64,000 bases of DNA, from positions 186,001 through 250,000 of the forward strand of contig NZ_AKKE01000009.1 in the NCBI RefSeq assembly GCF_000281975.1, written 5' to 3'. Positions within the stretch are counted from its first letter, which is position 1, and every line of letters starts with the position of its first letter. Below, one piece after another: positions 17,642 through 25,865 of this stretch. The position numbers and the translations under genes are program-made. The DNA is from Novosphingobium sp. AP12. GTDB lineage: Bacteria; Pseudomonadota; Alphaproteobacteria; Sphingomonadales; Sphingomonadaceae. Below the pieces are notes generated by a model. That model was given only the letters and a program-made list of their open reading frames with translations, searched no databases and was not told the DNA's origin.

Positions 17642-20278
17642 CTAGCGCCTGAACCCTCCCCGCATGCCGCCCATGCGCCCGGAGAATCCGCCGCCGTAGT
17701 TGCCGCGATTGAACGAGGGCCGCGAGGCGCCGGGCCGGTCGAAGCCGCGCCCACCCATTGAATCGCGCTCGAAGCCCCGGTCCCGCGCCACGCGGTCACG
17801 GTCGAGGCCGCTGGTGTTGGAGCCCAGTCCGTCACCGAGGCCGGGGCCCTGCATGGGCTTGGTCGAGGCCGTCCCCGCTCCGCCGGCGCCCGGGCGAGCC
17901 GGCTTGGTGGCGTTGTCGCGCGGTCCGACGAGGCCGCCGCCCGCGCCGTCCTGGCCTGTCATGGAATGCCACCCGCTGTCGTCGTGCTTGTACACGTGGC
18001 CGTCCTTGCCCGCGTAGATGTTGCCGTTCACATCCACCGCGCCGCCGTGGGAGATGTCGCCGGTATCGCGGTCGTAGTGGATATACCCCGCCCCCTGCGC
18101 ATCGCCGCCGCGTCCCGCGCTGTTGAAGGCGCCGGCCGCCGTCGCGCCCTGCCCGGTGCGCGTGGCCACGCCGCCCGACTGCGTCACGCGGCCGGTGTTG
18201 GCATTGACCGCTGTGCTGGTCCCTCCCGCGATGCCGTTGCCGGTATAGATGTTGCCTGCCGCTCCTCCGCGCCCGGCGACGACTCGACCGGTCTGTGGAT
18301 TGTAGCGGATCCCCCCTGCGGCAGCGACGCTGTTGCCGGTGTAGATGTTGGTGTTGCGCCCGGCATAGCCGTAGCCGCGCCCTCCGGTGGCGGTGTTGTA
18401 GTAGCCGCCGCGGAAGCCCCGGCCGTAGTTGCCGGTCCACGAATTGGCCCAGGCCGCGCCGGTGCCGGCGACCACGCTCGATCCCCAGCGGCCATAGACG
18501 TTGCCGTAGGCATAGCCCGCTCCGCCCCAGTAACCGGGATAGTAGCCCGGATAATACCACGGCCCCCAGTAGGGATAGTACCACGGATCGTACCAGCCAT
18601 AGCCGAACGCCAGCCCCCAGCCGAGCGCCATGGTGAAGCCGAACGCGGCCCCGTAGCCATACGTCGTCGGGCAGCCGTAATAGGCCTCGCCTACCCAGGC
18701 GTTGCACGGATAGCCGGTGCCGTAGACGACCACTCCGTTGCTCGCGACCGTGCCGTAGTAACCCGGCGTATAGCCGACGTAGACTTCCTCCGCCGTCGAT
18801 CCATAGACCTGCACGTAAGTGACGTAGTGCAACGGCGAGGAGGCCGGGATCGAATAGATCACCGCCGGAACCGTCGTCGCCACGGTCCAGGGACCCGTGG
18901 GCGTGTTCGACGCGAACCACACGCCCTTGTCGAGCGCGAAGTAGCTGTCGGCGCTGATGCGGAAGATCGGCGTCGGCGAATTCTTCGCGGAGGCCAGCGT
19001 CGTGCCGGAGATGGGCTCGAACTGCGGCGTGCCGTCATAGAGCGCGGTGAAGCTGGCCGACTTGCGGTTCACGGTCGCGGTCTGCGGGACCGAGTTGGCG
19101 ACGAGGGACTCCTTGGCTTCCGGCGTCCCCGCGATCGAGGCGAGCACCGCGCCCTTGGGGCCGTCGCTGGGGATCTTGCTGAAATCGGCCGGCAGCTTGT
19201 CCGGCGATACCCAGGTCCAGGGCCCCTTGGCGGAAGGGCCGGTGAACCACCGCCCGGAGACTAGCACGTACCAGTTGTTGCCGCTGTCGAGGAACAGGTC
19301 AGCGGGCGTGTTGATGACGTAGCTGAGCTGGGTGCCGTCGATATCCTCGAACTTGGGGTCGCCATCGACCACGATCAGTTCGGCCGGCTTCGTGCGGACA
19401 TAGATGACCGGGAACTTGGTCGCCGCCGGCTCGCCGCCTTGGGCCTGGGTCTGAGGACGCTTCTGCTCGGCGACGAGCTGCGTCATCGCCTGCGAGACCG
19501 GCCCGGGAACGGCGTCGGCGCGGACCCAGCCGCTGTCCAGCTTCGCCGAGGTCGCCCACTTCCCGGCGCGCCCGACGTAGAGCTTGTTCTGGTAGCGCAG
19601 GATCGGCGCGCGGCTGTTGAGCACATGCTCCACCCCCGCCACGCCGCTCGGCCGCCAGACCGGGTCGCCGTCGATCGGCACCAGAACCGCGGGCTCCAGC
19701 GACACGATGATCTCGGGCGGGGTGTTGTTCACCGGCACCTGCGGCGTTTCCGTCATGGCGTCGGTGATCGCGAGCGAGGCTTCGACGGCGTCGAGGCTGG
19801 CGACCAGTTCGGTGGTCGGCAGCGACTTTCTGGCCAGCGCCGTCCATGCCGCCTCCTTGTCCTTCCCGGTCGGGAAGCTGGAGCGCTCCACCACGATATC
19901 CTGAAGCACGACTTCGCGGGCGTCCTTGTCGGTCTCGGTGCGGGCCTTGATCCACAGTACGCCGTAAGTCTGCTGGGGTATCGTCTTACCGTCCGCGCCC
20001 TTCGTTTCGCCGGTCTTCACGGCCATGACGGTGCGCCCCTTGAGCACGTTGCCTTCCCAGGAATCGAGCTGCGGCCGGTTGAGCGAGAATTCGACGCCAT
20101 CGACCTTGTAGGACCTCGGCCAGGCCCTTGCGTCGATGACCTTGCGGTCCGCCGCGACGGGCATGGCGGACTTTGCTGCCGGCGTGGCTGACGCCGCCGG
20201 CTTCGCGGCCGGCGAGACCTGAGTTGCAGTGCAGAGCGCCGCGATCGCCGCCGTGGTCCGCAAGATCCAATGCCTCAT
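17642..20278 (-). CDS. Large secreted protein with three tandem repeats and a Tyr/Gly-rich tail; function unknown
   Basis: An 878-residue exported protein (N-terminal WILRTTAAIAALCTATQ signal); I do not recognise its function. Residues about 188-257, 290-370 and 407-477 are three copies of one unit of about 70 residues. The shared pattern is a beta strand, a DGDP or DGTP turn followed by F/W, a GT/GV-x-L segment, an aromatic-rich strand, a G-x-W-F/A strand and finally GPWT or GWVR before a proline turn. Residues about 500-600 are extremely rich in Tyr, Trp, Gly and Pro (GWYDPWYYPYWGPW), and the last 280 residues are Gly/Asn/Arg-rich with RNTNIYTGN-like repeats. The N-terminal 180 residues form a separate domain. 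It may be a surface or matrix protein that binds carbohydrate. The ribosome-binding site GGGAG supports the start. Confidence 0.6.
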   Translation of the reverse strand: MRHWILRTTAAIAALCTATQVSPAAKPAASATPAAKSAMPVAADRKVIDARAWPRSYKVDGVEFSLNRPQLDSWEGNVLKGRTVMAVKTGETKGADGKTIPQQTYGVLWIKARTETDKDAREVVLQDIVVERSSFPTGKDKEAAWTALARKSLPTTELVASLDAVEASLAITDAMTETPQVPVNNTPPEIIVSLEPAVLVPIDGDPVWRPSGVAGVEHVLNSRAPILRYQNKLYVGRAGKWATSAKLDSGWVRADAVPGPVSQAMTQLVAEQKRPQTQAQGGEPAATKFPVIYVRTKPAELIVVDGDPKFEDIDGTQLSYVINTPADLFLDSGNNWYVLVSGRWFTGPSAKGPWTWVSPDKLPADFSKIPSDGPKGAVLASIAGTPEAKESLVANSVPQTATVNRKSASFTALYDGTPQFEPISGTTLASAKNSPTPIFRISADSYFALDKGVWFASNTPTGPWTVATTVPAVIYSIPASSPLHYVTYVQVYGSTAEEVYVGYTPGYYGTVASNGVVVYGTGYPCNAWVGEAYYGCPTTYGYGAAFGFTMALGWGLAFGYGWYDPWYYPYWGPWYYPGYYPGYWGGAGYAYGNVYGRWGSSVVAGTGAAWANSWTGNYGRGFRGGYYNTATGGRGYGYAGRNTNIYTGNSVAAAGGIRYNPQTGRVVAGRGGAAGNIYTGNGIAGGTSTAVNANTGRVTQSGGVATRTGQGATAAGAFNSAGRGGDAQGAGYIHYDRDTGDISHGGAVDVNGNIYAGKDGHVYKHDDSGWHSMTGQDGAGGGLVGPRDNATKPARPGAGGAGTASTKPMQGPGLGDGLGSNTSGLDRDRVARDRGFERDSMGGRGFDRPGASRPSFNRGNYGGGFSGRMGGMRGGFRR

Positions 20279-20417
20279 GCCCGTGCTCCCAGCCGAACCT
20301 CACGAGGTGGCGGGCGCAGCGCCGGCCCCTGGCGGTCGAGCCGGAGAATTGGCCTTCCGCAAAGCCGGGACAATCAGGGTTTTCCATGAGCCTGCGCGGG
20401 GCGATCCGGCAGGCAGG

Positions 20418-22556
20418 CTACTCCGCCGCGACGCCCAGCGCCTGCTCCTGATCCTGCAGCACCGGTTCGATCTCGATCGGCACGCCGCTGAAGTAGGCCA
20501 TGCCGCCCAGCCAGTCCATGTCGTCGGTGCAGGTCAGGTTGTTGATGTTGGCGTCCTGGTGGCCGTGCGGGATCGAGCAGACGCCGCGCAGGATCGTCGG
20601 GTCGAGCTTGGCCGTCACCACGATCTCGCCCGACTTGTTGGAGACGCGCATCTTCTGCCCGTCCTCGATGCCGTGCTCCGCCGCCGTTTCGGGGTTGATG
20701 AGACAGTCGGCGATCTCGCCCAGGAAGCTCATCTGCGCGTTGAACTTGCGGCGCTGGCGGCGCGAGGAATAGACCAGCGGCTTGGGCTTGCCCGCATTCG
20801 CCTCGTCCTGCGCAAGGAAGTGGTTCCACTGCGCGACGATCTCAGCGGGCATGAGCTGCCATCCGCCCGCGCGCTCGAAGTGGCGGTCGACCCAGGCCGC
20901 CGGCAGTTCGCGCGGGTATTCGACGACGCGCTTTTCCTTCAGTTCGTCCCAGGTGCAGCGCGCCATCGCGAGGTGGGTGCCCTGCATGAAGTCGTCGTTC
21001 TCGTCGCTGTCGATGTCGGGCACATGGTCCGCGACCGGGAGCCCGGCGCGGCGCATGATCTCGGCGATCACCCACCAGGCCGAGCGCCGCTCCCCCGTGG
21101 GTTTCACCAGACGCGGCGCATATTGCAGCGAGACGTTCCAGTTCAGCGTGTCCCAGCGGGTGAACTCGTTGCGTTCGACCGTGGATTTCGTCGGCAGGAT
21201 GTGGGTGCAGTAGCCGCTGACCTCGTTGTGGGTAATCTCCATGCTGACGTGCAGATCGAGCTTGGGCAGCGCCCCCCGGATGGCATTCGCGTCCGGGAAC
21301 GAGCGCAGCAGGTGGCCGCCGAAGTTGAAGAAGGCGTGCATGTAGCCCTGTTCGATCTCCTGCGGCAGCACCGCGCAGGGCCAGTCGCCCAGCACGCCCT
21401 TCACGTCCGGGCGGACGTGCGAGCCGCGCGTGAAGGCGCTGTCGAGGAGCGGCAGGTGGTCGACGAACTTGTCGAACGGGAACAGCACGCCGGGGTGCAT
21501 CCAGAGCCCCCCCTTCGCGTTCATCGAGCCGGTCAGGATCATGATGAGCCAGCACATCCACACCGTCAGGTTGCACCCTGGCGACATGCCCACCCCGGTG
21601 CCGGTCTCGATCGCGACGATCTTGCGGCGGCGGATCGCGTCGAGCAGGTCCTGCAGCTGCTGCTCGGGCACGCCGGCGATCTCAGCGGCCTTGGCGCGGG
21701 TGTGGTCCTTCAGCAGTTCGCGCAAGGGCTCGAGGTCGTTGATCGGCTGCTTCGGGTCGAGCGGCCCGCCCTCGATGATCTCGCGCACGATCCAGGCGAG
21801 CGCGGCGTAGTCCTTGCCGGGATAGGTCGCGATGTGCCCCTTGGCGAAGTCGGCGGTCTCGGTGCGGACCGGGTCGATCACCCAGATCTCGCCGCCGCGC
21901 CTGTTGATTGTCTTGAGCCACATGCCGGGCTGGTACATGCCGGTGTTGTGGGCGTGGCTGACCATCGGGTTGGTGCCGACGTATATCACCATCTGGCACT
22001 CGTCGTAGTCGGTCTTGGGATTGAGCCCGTAGAAGCGCCCCATCGCGCCTGACATCATGACCTTGGCGGTGCCGTCGTTGGTCAGCGGCGTGAACTTGGG
22101 CCCATGGTCGAGCGCCGCCCAGAGCGCGTCCTCCATCGTGTAGCCCGAGGAATCGAGTCCCAGCCCGCTGCCGAAATACATGCCCACCGAGTGCGGCCCG
22201 TGCTCGTCCACGACCTTGCGCAGCCGGGCGCCGACATCGTCTAGGGCCTCGTCCCAGCTGACCTCCACGAGTTCATCGCCCTTGCGCATCATCGGGCGCG
22301 TGATCGGCCGGTCGAGGTGGTGGAGCTGGCCGGTCGCCCTGCCCTTGGGGCAGCTGTAGCCCTTGGTGATCGGGTGCTCGCGGTCGGCCTTGACCTTGAG
22401 GATCTTGGAGTCGTTGGCCACCTCGGCGACGATGCCGCAGTTGGTCATGCAGACCTTGCAGTACGTCCGCTTCAGTTCGACGACGTCGCCTTCCTCCATT
22501 TGCATGGGGATCGGCTGCGCTTCCGCGGGGTCGAACGCGATGGGCTTGATGGCCAC
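20418..22556 (-). CDS. Molybdopterin-dependent oxidoreductase, DMSO-reductase superfamily
   Basis: Soluble molybdenum/tungsten bis-MGD enzyme with an N-terminal [4Fe-4S] cluster: Cys33, Cys36, Cys40 and Cys69 in YCKVCMTNCG and GYSCPKG. The molybdopterin domain follows (YVGTNPMVSHAHNTG, WVIDPVRTETADFA, GTGVGMSPGCNLTV), then the C-terminal dinucleotide-binding domain from about residue 590 (VYSSRRQRRKFNAQM, MRVSNKSGEIV, SIPHGH). At 712 residues it matches formate dehydrogenase/assimilatory nitrate reductase-like enzymes, but no beta or gamma electron-transfer subunit is adjacent and there is no Tat signal, so it is probably cytoplasmic. The start is GTG with AGGAGAGAG upstream. The substrate is unknown. 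It follows a TetR-family gene on the same strand with an 84-bp gap holding an inverted repeat. Confidence 0.88.
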   Translation of the reverse strand: MAIKPIAFDPAEAQPIPMQMEEGDVVELKRTYCKVCMTNCGIVAEVANDSKILKVKADREHPITKGYSCPKGRATGQLHHLDRPITRPMMRKGDELVEVSWDEALDDVGARLRKVVDEHGPHSVGMYFGSGLGLDSSGYTMEDALWAALDHGPKFTPLTNDGTAKVMMSGAMGRFYGLNPKTDYDECQMVIYVGTNPMVSHAHNTGMYQPGMWLKTINRRGGEIWVIDPVRTETADFAKGHIATYPGKDYAALAWIVREIIEGGPLDPKQPINDLEPLRELLKDHTRAKAAEIAGVPEQQLQDLLDAIRRRKIVAIETGTGVGMSPGCNLTVWMCWLIMILTGSMNAKGGLWMHPGVLFPFDKFVDHLPLLDSAFTRGSHVRPDVKGVLGDWPCAVLPQEIEQGYMHAFFNFGGHLLRSFPDANAIRGALPKLDLHVSMEITHNEVSGYCTHILPTKSTVERNEFTRWDTLNWNVSLQYAPRLVKPTGERRSAWWVIAEIMRRAGLPVADHVPDIDSDENDDFMQGTHLAMARCTWDELKEKRVVEYPRELPAAWVDRHFERAGGWQLMPAEIVAQWNHFLAQDEANAGKPKPLVYSSRRQRRKFNAQMSFLGEIADCLINPETAAEHGIEDGQKMRVSNKSGEIVVTAKLDPTILRGVCSIPHGHQDANINNLTCTDDMDWLGGMAYFSGVPIEIEPVLQDQEQALGVAAE

Positions 22557-22564
22557 GACTCTCT

Positions 22565-22613
22565 CCTGTGTCCGCGATCCTCTAAGTGATCGTTCGTTCT
22601 ATTAGGACACAGG
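22565..22613 (-). promoter_or_regulatory. Candidate regulatory region: 9-bp inverted repeat upstream of the oxidoreductase
   Basis: Perfect inverted repeat CCTGTGTCC (22565-22573) and GGACACAGG (22605-22613), separated by an AT-richer 31-bp spacer that contains GAACGAACGATC on the minus strand, a sequence similar to TetR-family half-sites. It lies in the 84 bp between the TetR gene and the GTG start it would control, so autoregulated co-control is plausible. The wide spacing means the arms could also simply form an RNA hairpin over the leader. Confidence 0.4.
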
Positions 22614-22640
22614 GGCAGCGCGCTGGCAAGGGGCTTGAGG

Positions 22641-23189
22641 TCAGGCCTCGTCGACGATGTCCTGCATCGCCTTCGCCAGCCACTTCACCGATGCGGGGGC
22701 GATGTGACGGTCATCCAGCATGCGAACCTGGATCACGAAGCCGCTCATCAGCCCGTAGAGGTTCATCGCGCGCGCTTGGGCATTGGGTGGACCAAGCCAT
22801 TCGGCAAGCGGCTCGATGACCTGCCGCAACAGCACGCGGCTCGCCACCTCGCGCGATTCAGGGTCGGCCAGCGCCATGACCATGAGCGAGGTCAGCCGCG
22901 CCTCGCTGGTCTCGCAGATCATCTTCGCCATGCGCTCGCCGAAACGGGCCTTCTCGCGCGTGAACAGGCTCTCGTTGAAGATGCCGTAGACCAGCGCGTC
23001 GTGGAACAGGTTCGCCTTGGTGTCGAAGTAGCGCAGGATCAGCGAGGAGGCGACGTCCGCCTCCCTGGCAATGTCGCGGATGCCGGTGTTGGCGAAGCCG
23101 TGGCGGGCGAACCTGTCGTAGGCGGCGGCAAGTATCCGCGCCCGCGTCTTGACCGGATCGCGCCGCTTGGGCTCCTTCTTCACGTCCAT
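22641..23189 (-). CDS. TetR/AcrR family transcriptional regulator
   Basis: Ligand-responsive DNA-binding repressor of 182 residues. The N-terminal helix-turn-helix is clear: RARILAAAYDRFARHGFANTG then DIAREADVASSLILRYFDTK at about residues 14-60. The C-terminal ligand domain is divergent, as usual. I chose the ATG at 23189 because GGGGGA lies 5-10 bases upstream and it begins just before the helix-turn-helix; the frame is open further upstream without any motif. The most likely target is the oxidoreductase immediately downstream on the same strand, and possibly the TonB receptor that diverges from it at 23.5 kb. Confidence 0.92.
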   Translation of the reverse strand: MDVKKEPKRRDPVKTRARILAAAYDRFARHGFANTGIRDIAREADVASSLILRYFDTKANLFHDALVYGIFNESLFTREKARFGERMAKMICETSEARLTSLMVMALADPESREVASRVLLRQVIEPLAEWLGPPNAQARAMNLYGLMSGFVIQVRMLDDRHIAPASVKWLAKAMQDIVDEA

Positions 23190-23503
23190 GCCGTCCCCCG
23201 CGCTTCCCTGCCTTTGCCCCTCGCTACAGGCTATGGCGGGCGAGGAGAACCGCCGGGCGATCGTTTTCCTACATCGCCGCCGCCTGCTACGTTCGCGCAG
23301 GTTCTTTCCCATCGTCGAGACCGCGCCCGTGCTTTCCTTCAAGGAAGGTGGCGCCGCGCATGTACTTCATCAACCAAACCCCTCCTTCCCAAACAGTGGA
23401 TGCCATTTGCGACCAACTGCCGGGCCAGCGAAATTTAAGTCATACCGCTGTCATCGCCGGGTCCTAACCGCCGGGGCCATAGTCGATCATGAGGGGATAC
23501 GAC
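23190..23503 (+). other. Divergent intergenic region between TetR gene and TonB receptor
   Basis: No gene seen in these 314 bases. The stretch near 23405-23440 is locally AT-rich (AAATTTAAGTCAT) and could hold the receptor promoter (a TTGCGA about 18 bases before AAATTT), but neither box is close to consensus. GAGGGG at 23491-23496 is the ribosome-binding site for the ATG at 23504. Confidence 0.35.
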
Positions 23504-25819
23504 ATGTCCATGAACATTCCTGCCAAGACCATTCTCAACCTGACGTGCTGCCTTGGCGCGCTGCTGCTGCCGGCGCATGCCTTCGCGCAGGACGCCGCCG
23601 CAACGGCAGCGGACGAACCGAGCGAAGGCCTCGGCGACATCGTCGTGACCGCAGAACGCCGCACCGAGAACCTCCAGCGGGTTCCGGTTTCCGTCGGCGT
23701 CGTCAGCGGTGACCAGCTGCGCAATTTCCAGGCCAGCGGCGACGACATCCTCTCGCTCTCGGGCCGCGTCCCGGGCCTCTATGCCGAGACGACCACGGGC
23801 CGCATCTTCCCGCGCTTCTACATCCGCGGCCTCGGCAACATCGACTTCTACCTCGGCGCGTCGCAGCCGGTGTCGATCATCCAGGACGACGTCGTGCTCG
23901 AGCACGTCGTGCTGAAGTCGAACCCGGTCTACGACATGGACCAGGTGGAAGTGCTGCGCGGACCGCAGGGCTCGCTGTTCGGCCGCAACACCACGGCGGG
24001 CATCATCAAGGTCGACACCGTCAAGCCGACCGTCGACCGCTGGACCGGCCGCGCCAATGCCAGCTACGGCGAGTACAATTCGGTGAACGTCGATGCCGGC
24101 ATCGGCGGCCCGATCATCCAGGACAAGCTGGCGATCCGCGTCTCGGGCCTCTACCAGCGCCGCGACGACTGGGTGGACAACGTCTACAGCGGCCCCAGCG
24201 CCGACGGCACCGTCTCGCCCAAGAAGAACGCCATGGGCGGCTTCGAGGAGCGTGACGCCCGCGTTCAGCTGCTGCTCGCTCCGGTGGACAGCAACTTTTC
24301 GATGCTGACCAGCTTCCATGCCCGTAGCTACGACGGCACCTCGACGATCTTCCACCGCGCCGCGTTCACCAAGGGCTCCAACGACGTCAGTGCCGAGCCG
24401 CGCGACAAGATCGCCCTCGACGAGGCGCACGACAACCCGCAGGGCTACGACACTTACGGCGCATCGAACCGCATCGCGCTCGACTTCGGCCCGGTCACGC
24501 TGACCTCGATCTCGGCGTGGGAGACGACCAAGGGCTACAGCCGCGGCGACACCGACGGCGGCGCGGGCGCCGACTATCCGGTGAACGGCGTGGCCAACGG
24601 CTTCGGCCAGTCGCAGGGCAATGTGCGCGATCTCGACCAGATCACGCAGGAGGTGCGCCTGTCGAGCAACGGCGACACCCGCTTCAAGTGGCAGGTCGGC
24701 GCCATGTGGTTCGAGGAACGCAACATCACCGACTTCTACCAGCGCGCGTTCTTCCTCAACCCGCCCGCCAACAACCCCAACAACTGGGTGCGCCTGCGCA
24801 ACGAGAACACCAGCTGGGCCTTCTTCGGCCAGGCGAGCTACGAACTCGCGCCAGGCCTGACGGTGACCGCCGGTGGCCGTTACACCAACGACACCAAGAA
24901 GACCCGCCTGCTCAAGACCGCAGACACCGCCGCAGGCGTGGTGACCTATCGCGGCCGTCGCTACGTGCGCCTCTCGGACGAGAAGCCGAGCTGGGACGTC
25001 AGCGTCCTTTATGAAGCCAGCCCCGAGGTCAGCCTCTACGCCCGCGTCGCCACCGGCTTCCGTGGCCCGACCATCCAGGGCCGTTCGGCGGTGTTCAACT
25101 CGGACTTCACCACGGCGGATTCCGAAACGATTCTCTCGGGCGAGGCCGGCATCAAGACCCAACTGTTCGACAACCGCGTGCGTTTCAACCTGTCGGGCTT
25201 CGCCTACCGGGTGAAGGACATCCAGCTCAACGGCAACGACAGCGATGGCAACGGCGTGCTGTTCAACGCCGACAAGGCCAAGGCCTACGGCATGGAAGCC
25301 GAGCTGGAAGCGCGCCCGATCCCCAACCTCACGCTGACGGCGGGCGTCAGCCTGCTGCACACGGAGATCAAGGACAAGAACGTCTACGCGCAGGTCTGCG
25401 CCCTCAACGGCGTGGTCGTCTGCACGGTGCAGGACCCGACCATCACCGTGGCGGGCCGCGGCGTCTTCGCGCAGATCGACGGCAACCCGCTGCCCAACGC
25501 GCCGAAGTACACCGCCAACGTCACGGCGCGCTACGACGTGCCGCTGGGCAACGGCGACTCGCTGTTCGCGGCGACCGACTGGATGGTGCAGGGCTACACC
25601 AACTTCGTCCTCTACAAGACGGCGGAGTTCAATTCGAAGGATGACTTCGAGGGCGGCCTGAAGATCGGCTACACTGCTGCCGGCGGCCAGTACGAGATCG
25701 CCGCCTTCGCGCGCAACATCACCAATGAGAAGAACCTCAAGGGCGTGATCGAGAACTACATGGCGGCGGTGTTCAACGAACCGCGCGTCATCGGCGGCTC
25801 GATCTCGGGCAAGTTCTAA
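23504..25819 (+). CDS. TonB-dependent receptor
   Basis: Outer-membrane active transporter of 771 residues. Signal peptide (LTCCLGALLLPAHAFAQ), TonB-box-like DIVVTAERRTENLQ, plug domain with PRFYIRGLG, VEVLRGPQGSLFGRNTTAG, then a 22-strand barrel with a late FARNITNEKNL motif and terminal SGKF. It belongs to the broad FecA/siderophore-like class seen in large numbers in sphingomonads, not the Xanth-Caul subfamily. The start at 23504 is chosen because GAGGGG sits 7 bases upstream; an ATG at 23489 would overlap that site. It is divergent from the TetR gene and converges on the next receptor. The substrate cannot be assigned. Confidence 0.93.
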   Translation: MSMNIPAKTILNLTCCLGALLLPAHAFAQDAAATAADEPSEGLGDIVVTAERRTENLQRVPVSVGVVSGDQLRNFQASGDDILSLSGRVPGLYAETTTGRIFPRFYIRGLGNIDFYLGASQPVSIIQDDVVLEHVVLKSNPVYDMDQVEVLRGPQGSLFGRNTTAGIIKVDTVKPTVDRWTGRANASYGEYNSVNVDAGIGGPIIQDKLAIRVSGLYQRRDDWVDNVYSGPSADGTVSPKKNAMGGFEERDARVQLLLAPVDSNFSMLTSFHARSYDGTSTIFHRAAFTKGSNDVSAEPRDKIALDEAHDNPQGYDTYGASNRIALDFGPVTLTSISAWETTKGYSRGDTDGGAGADYPVNGVANGFGQSQGNVRDLDQITQEVRLSSNGDTRFKWQVGAMWFEERNITDFYQRAFFLNPPANNPNNWVRLRNENTSWAFFGQASYELAPGLTVTAGGRYTNDTKKTRLLKTADTAAGVVTYRGRRYVRLSDEKPSWDVSVLYEASPEVSLYARVATGFRGPTIQGRSAVFNSDFTTADSETILSGEAGIKTQLFDNRVRFNLSGFAYRVKDIQLNGNDSDGNGVLFNADKAKAYGMEAELEARPIPNLTLTAGVSLLHTEIKDKNVYAQVCALNGVVVCTVQDPTITVAGRGVFAQIDGNPLPNAPKYTANVTARYDVPLGNGDSLFAATDWMVQGYTNFVLYKTAEFNSKDDFEGGLKIGYTAAGGQYEIAAFARNITNEKNLKGVIENYMAAVFNEPRVIGGSISGKF

Positions 25820-25831
25820 GGCAGGAGCGAG

Positions 25832-25859
25832 GGGCGCCGGTCTGGCAGGATCGGCGCCC
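25832..25859. terminator. Hairpin between two convergent TonB receptor genes
   Basis: GGGCGCCG (25832-25839), 12-base loop, CGGCGCCC (25852-25859), followed on the plus strand by TTCCCCTC. It is positioned between convergent stops, so it could serve both strands, but T runs are weak. Confidence 0.45.
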
Positions 25860-25865
25860 TTCCCC

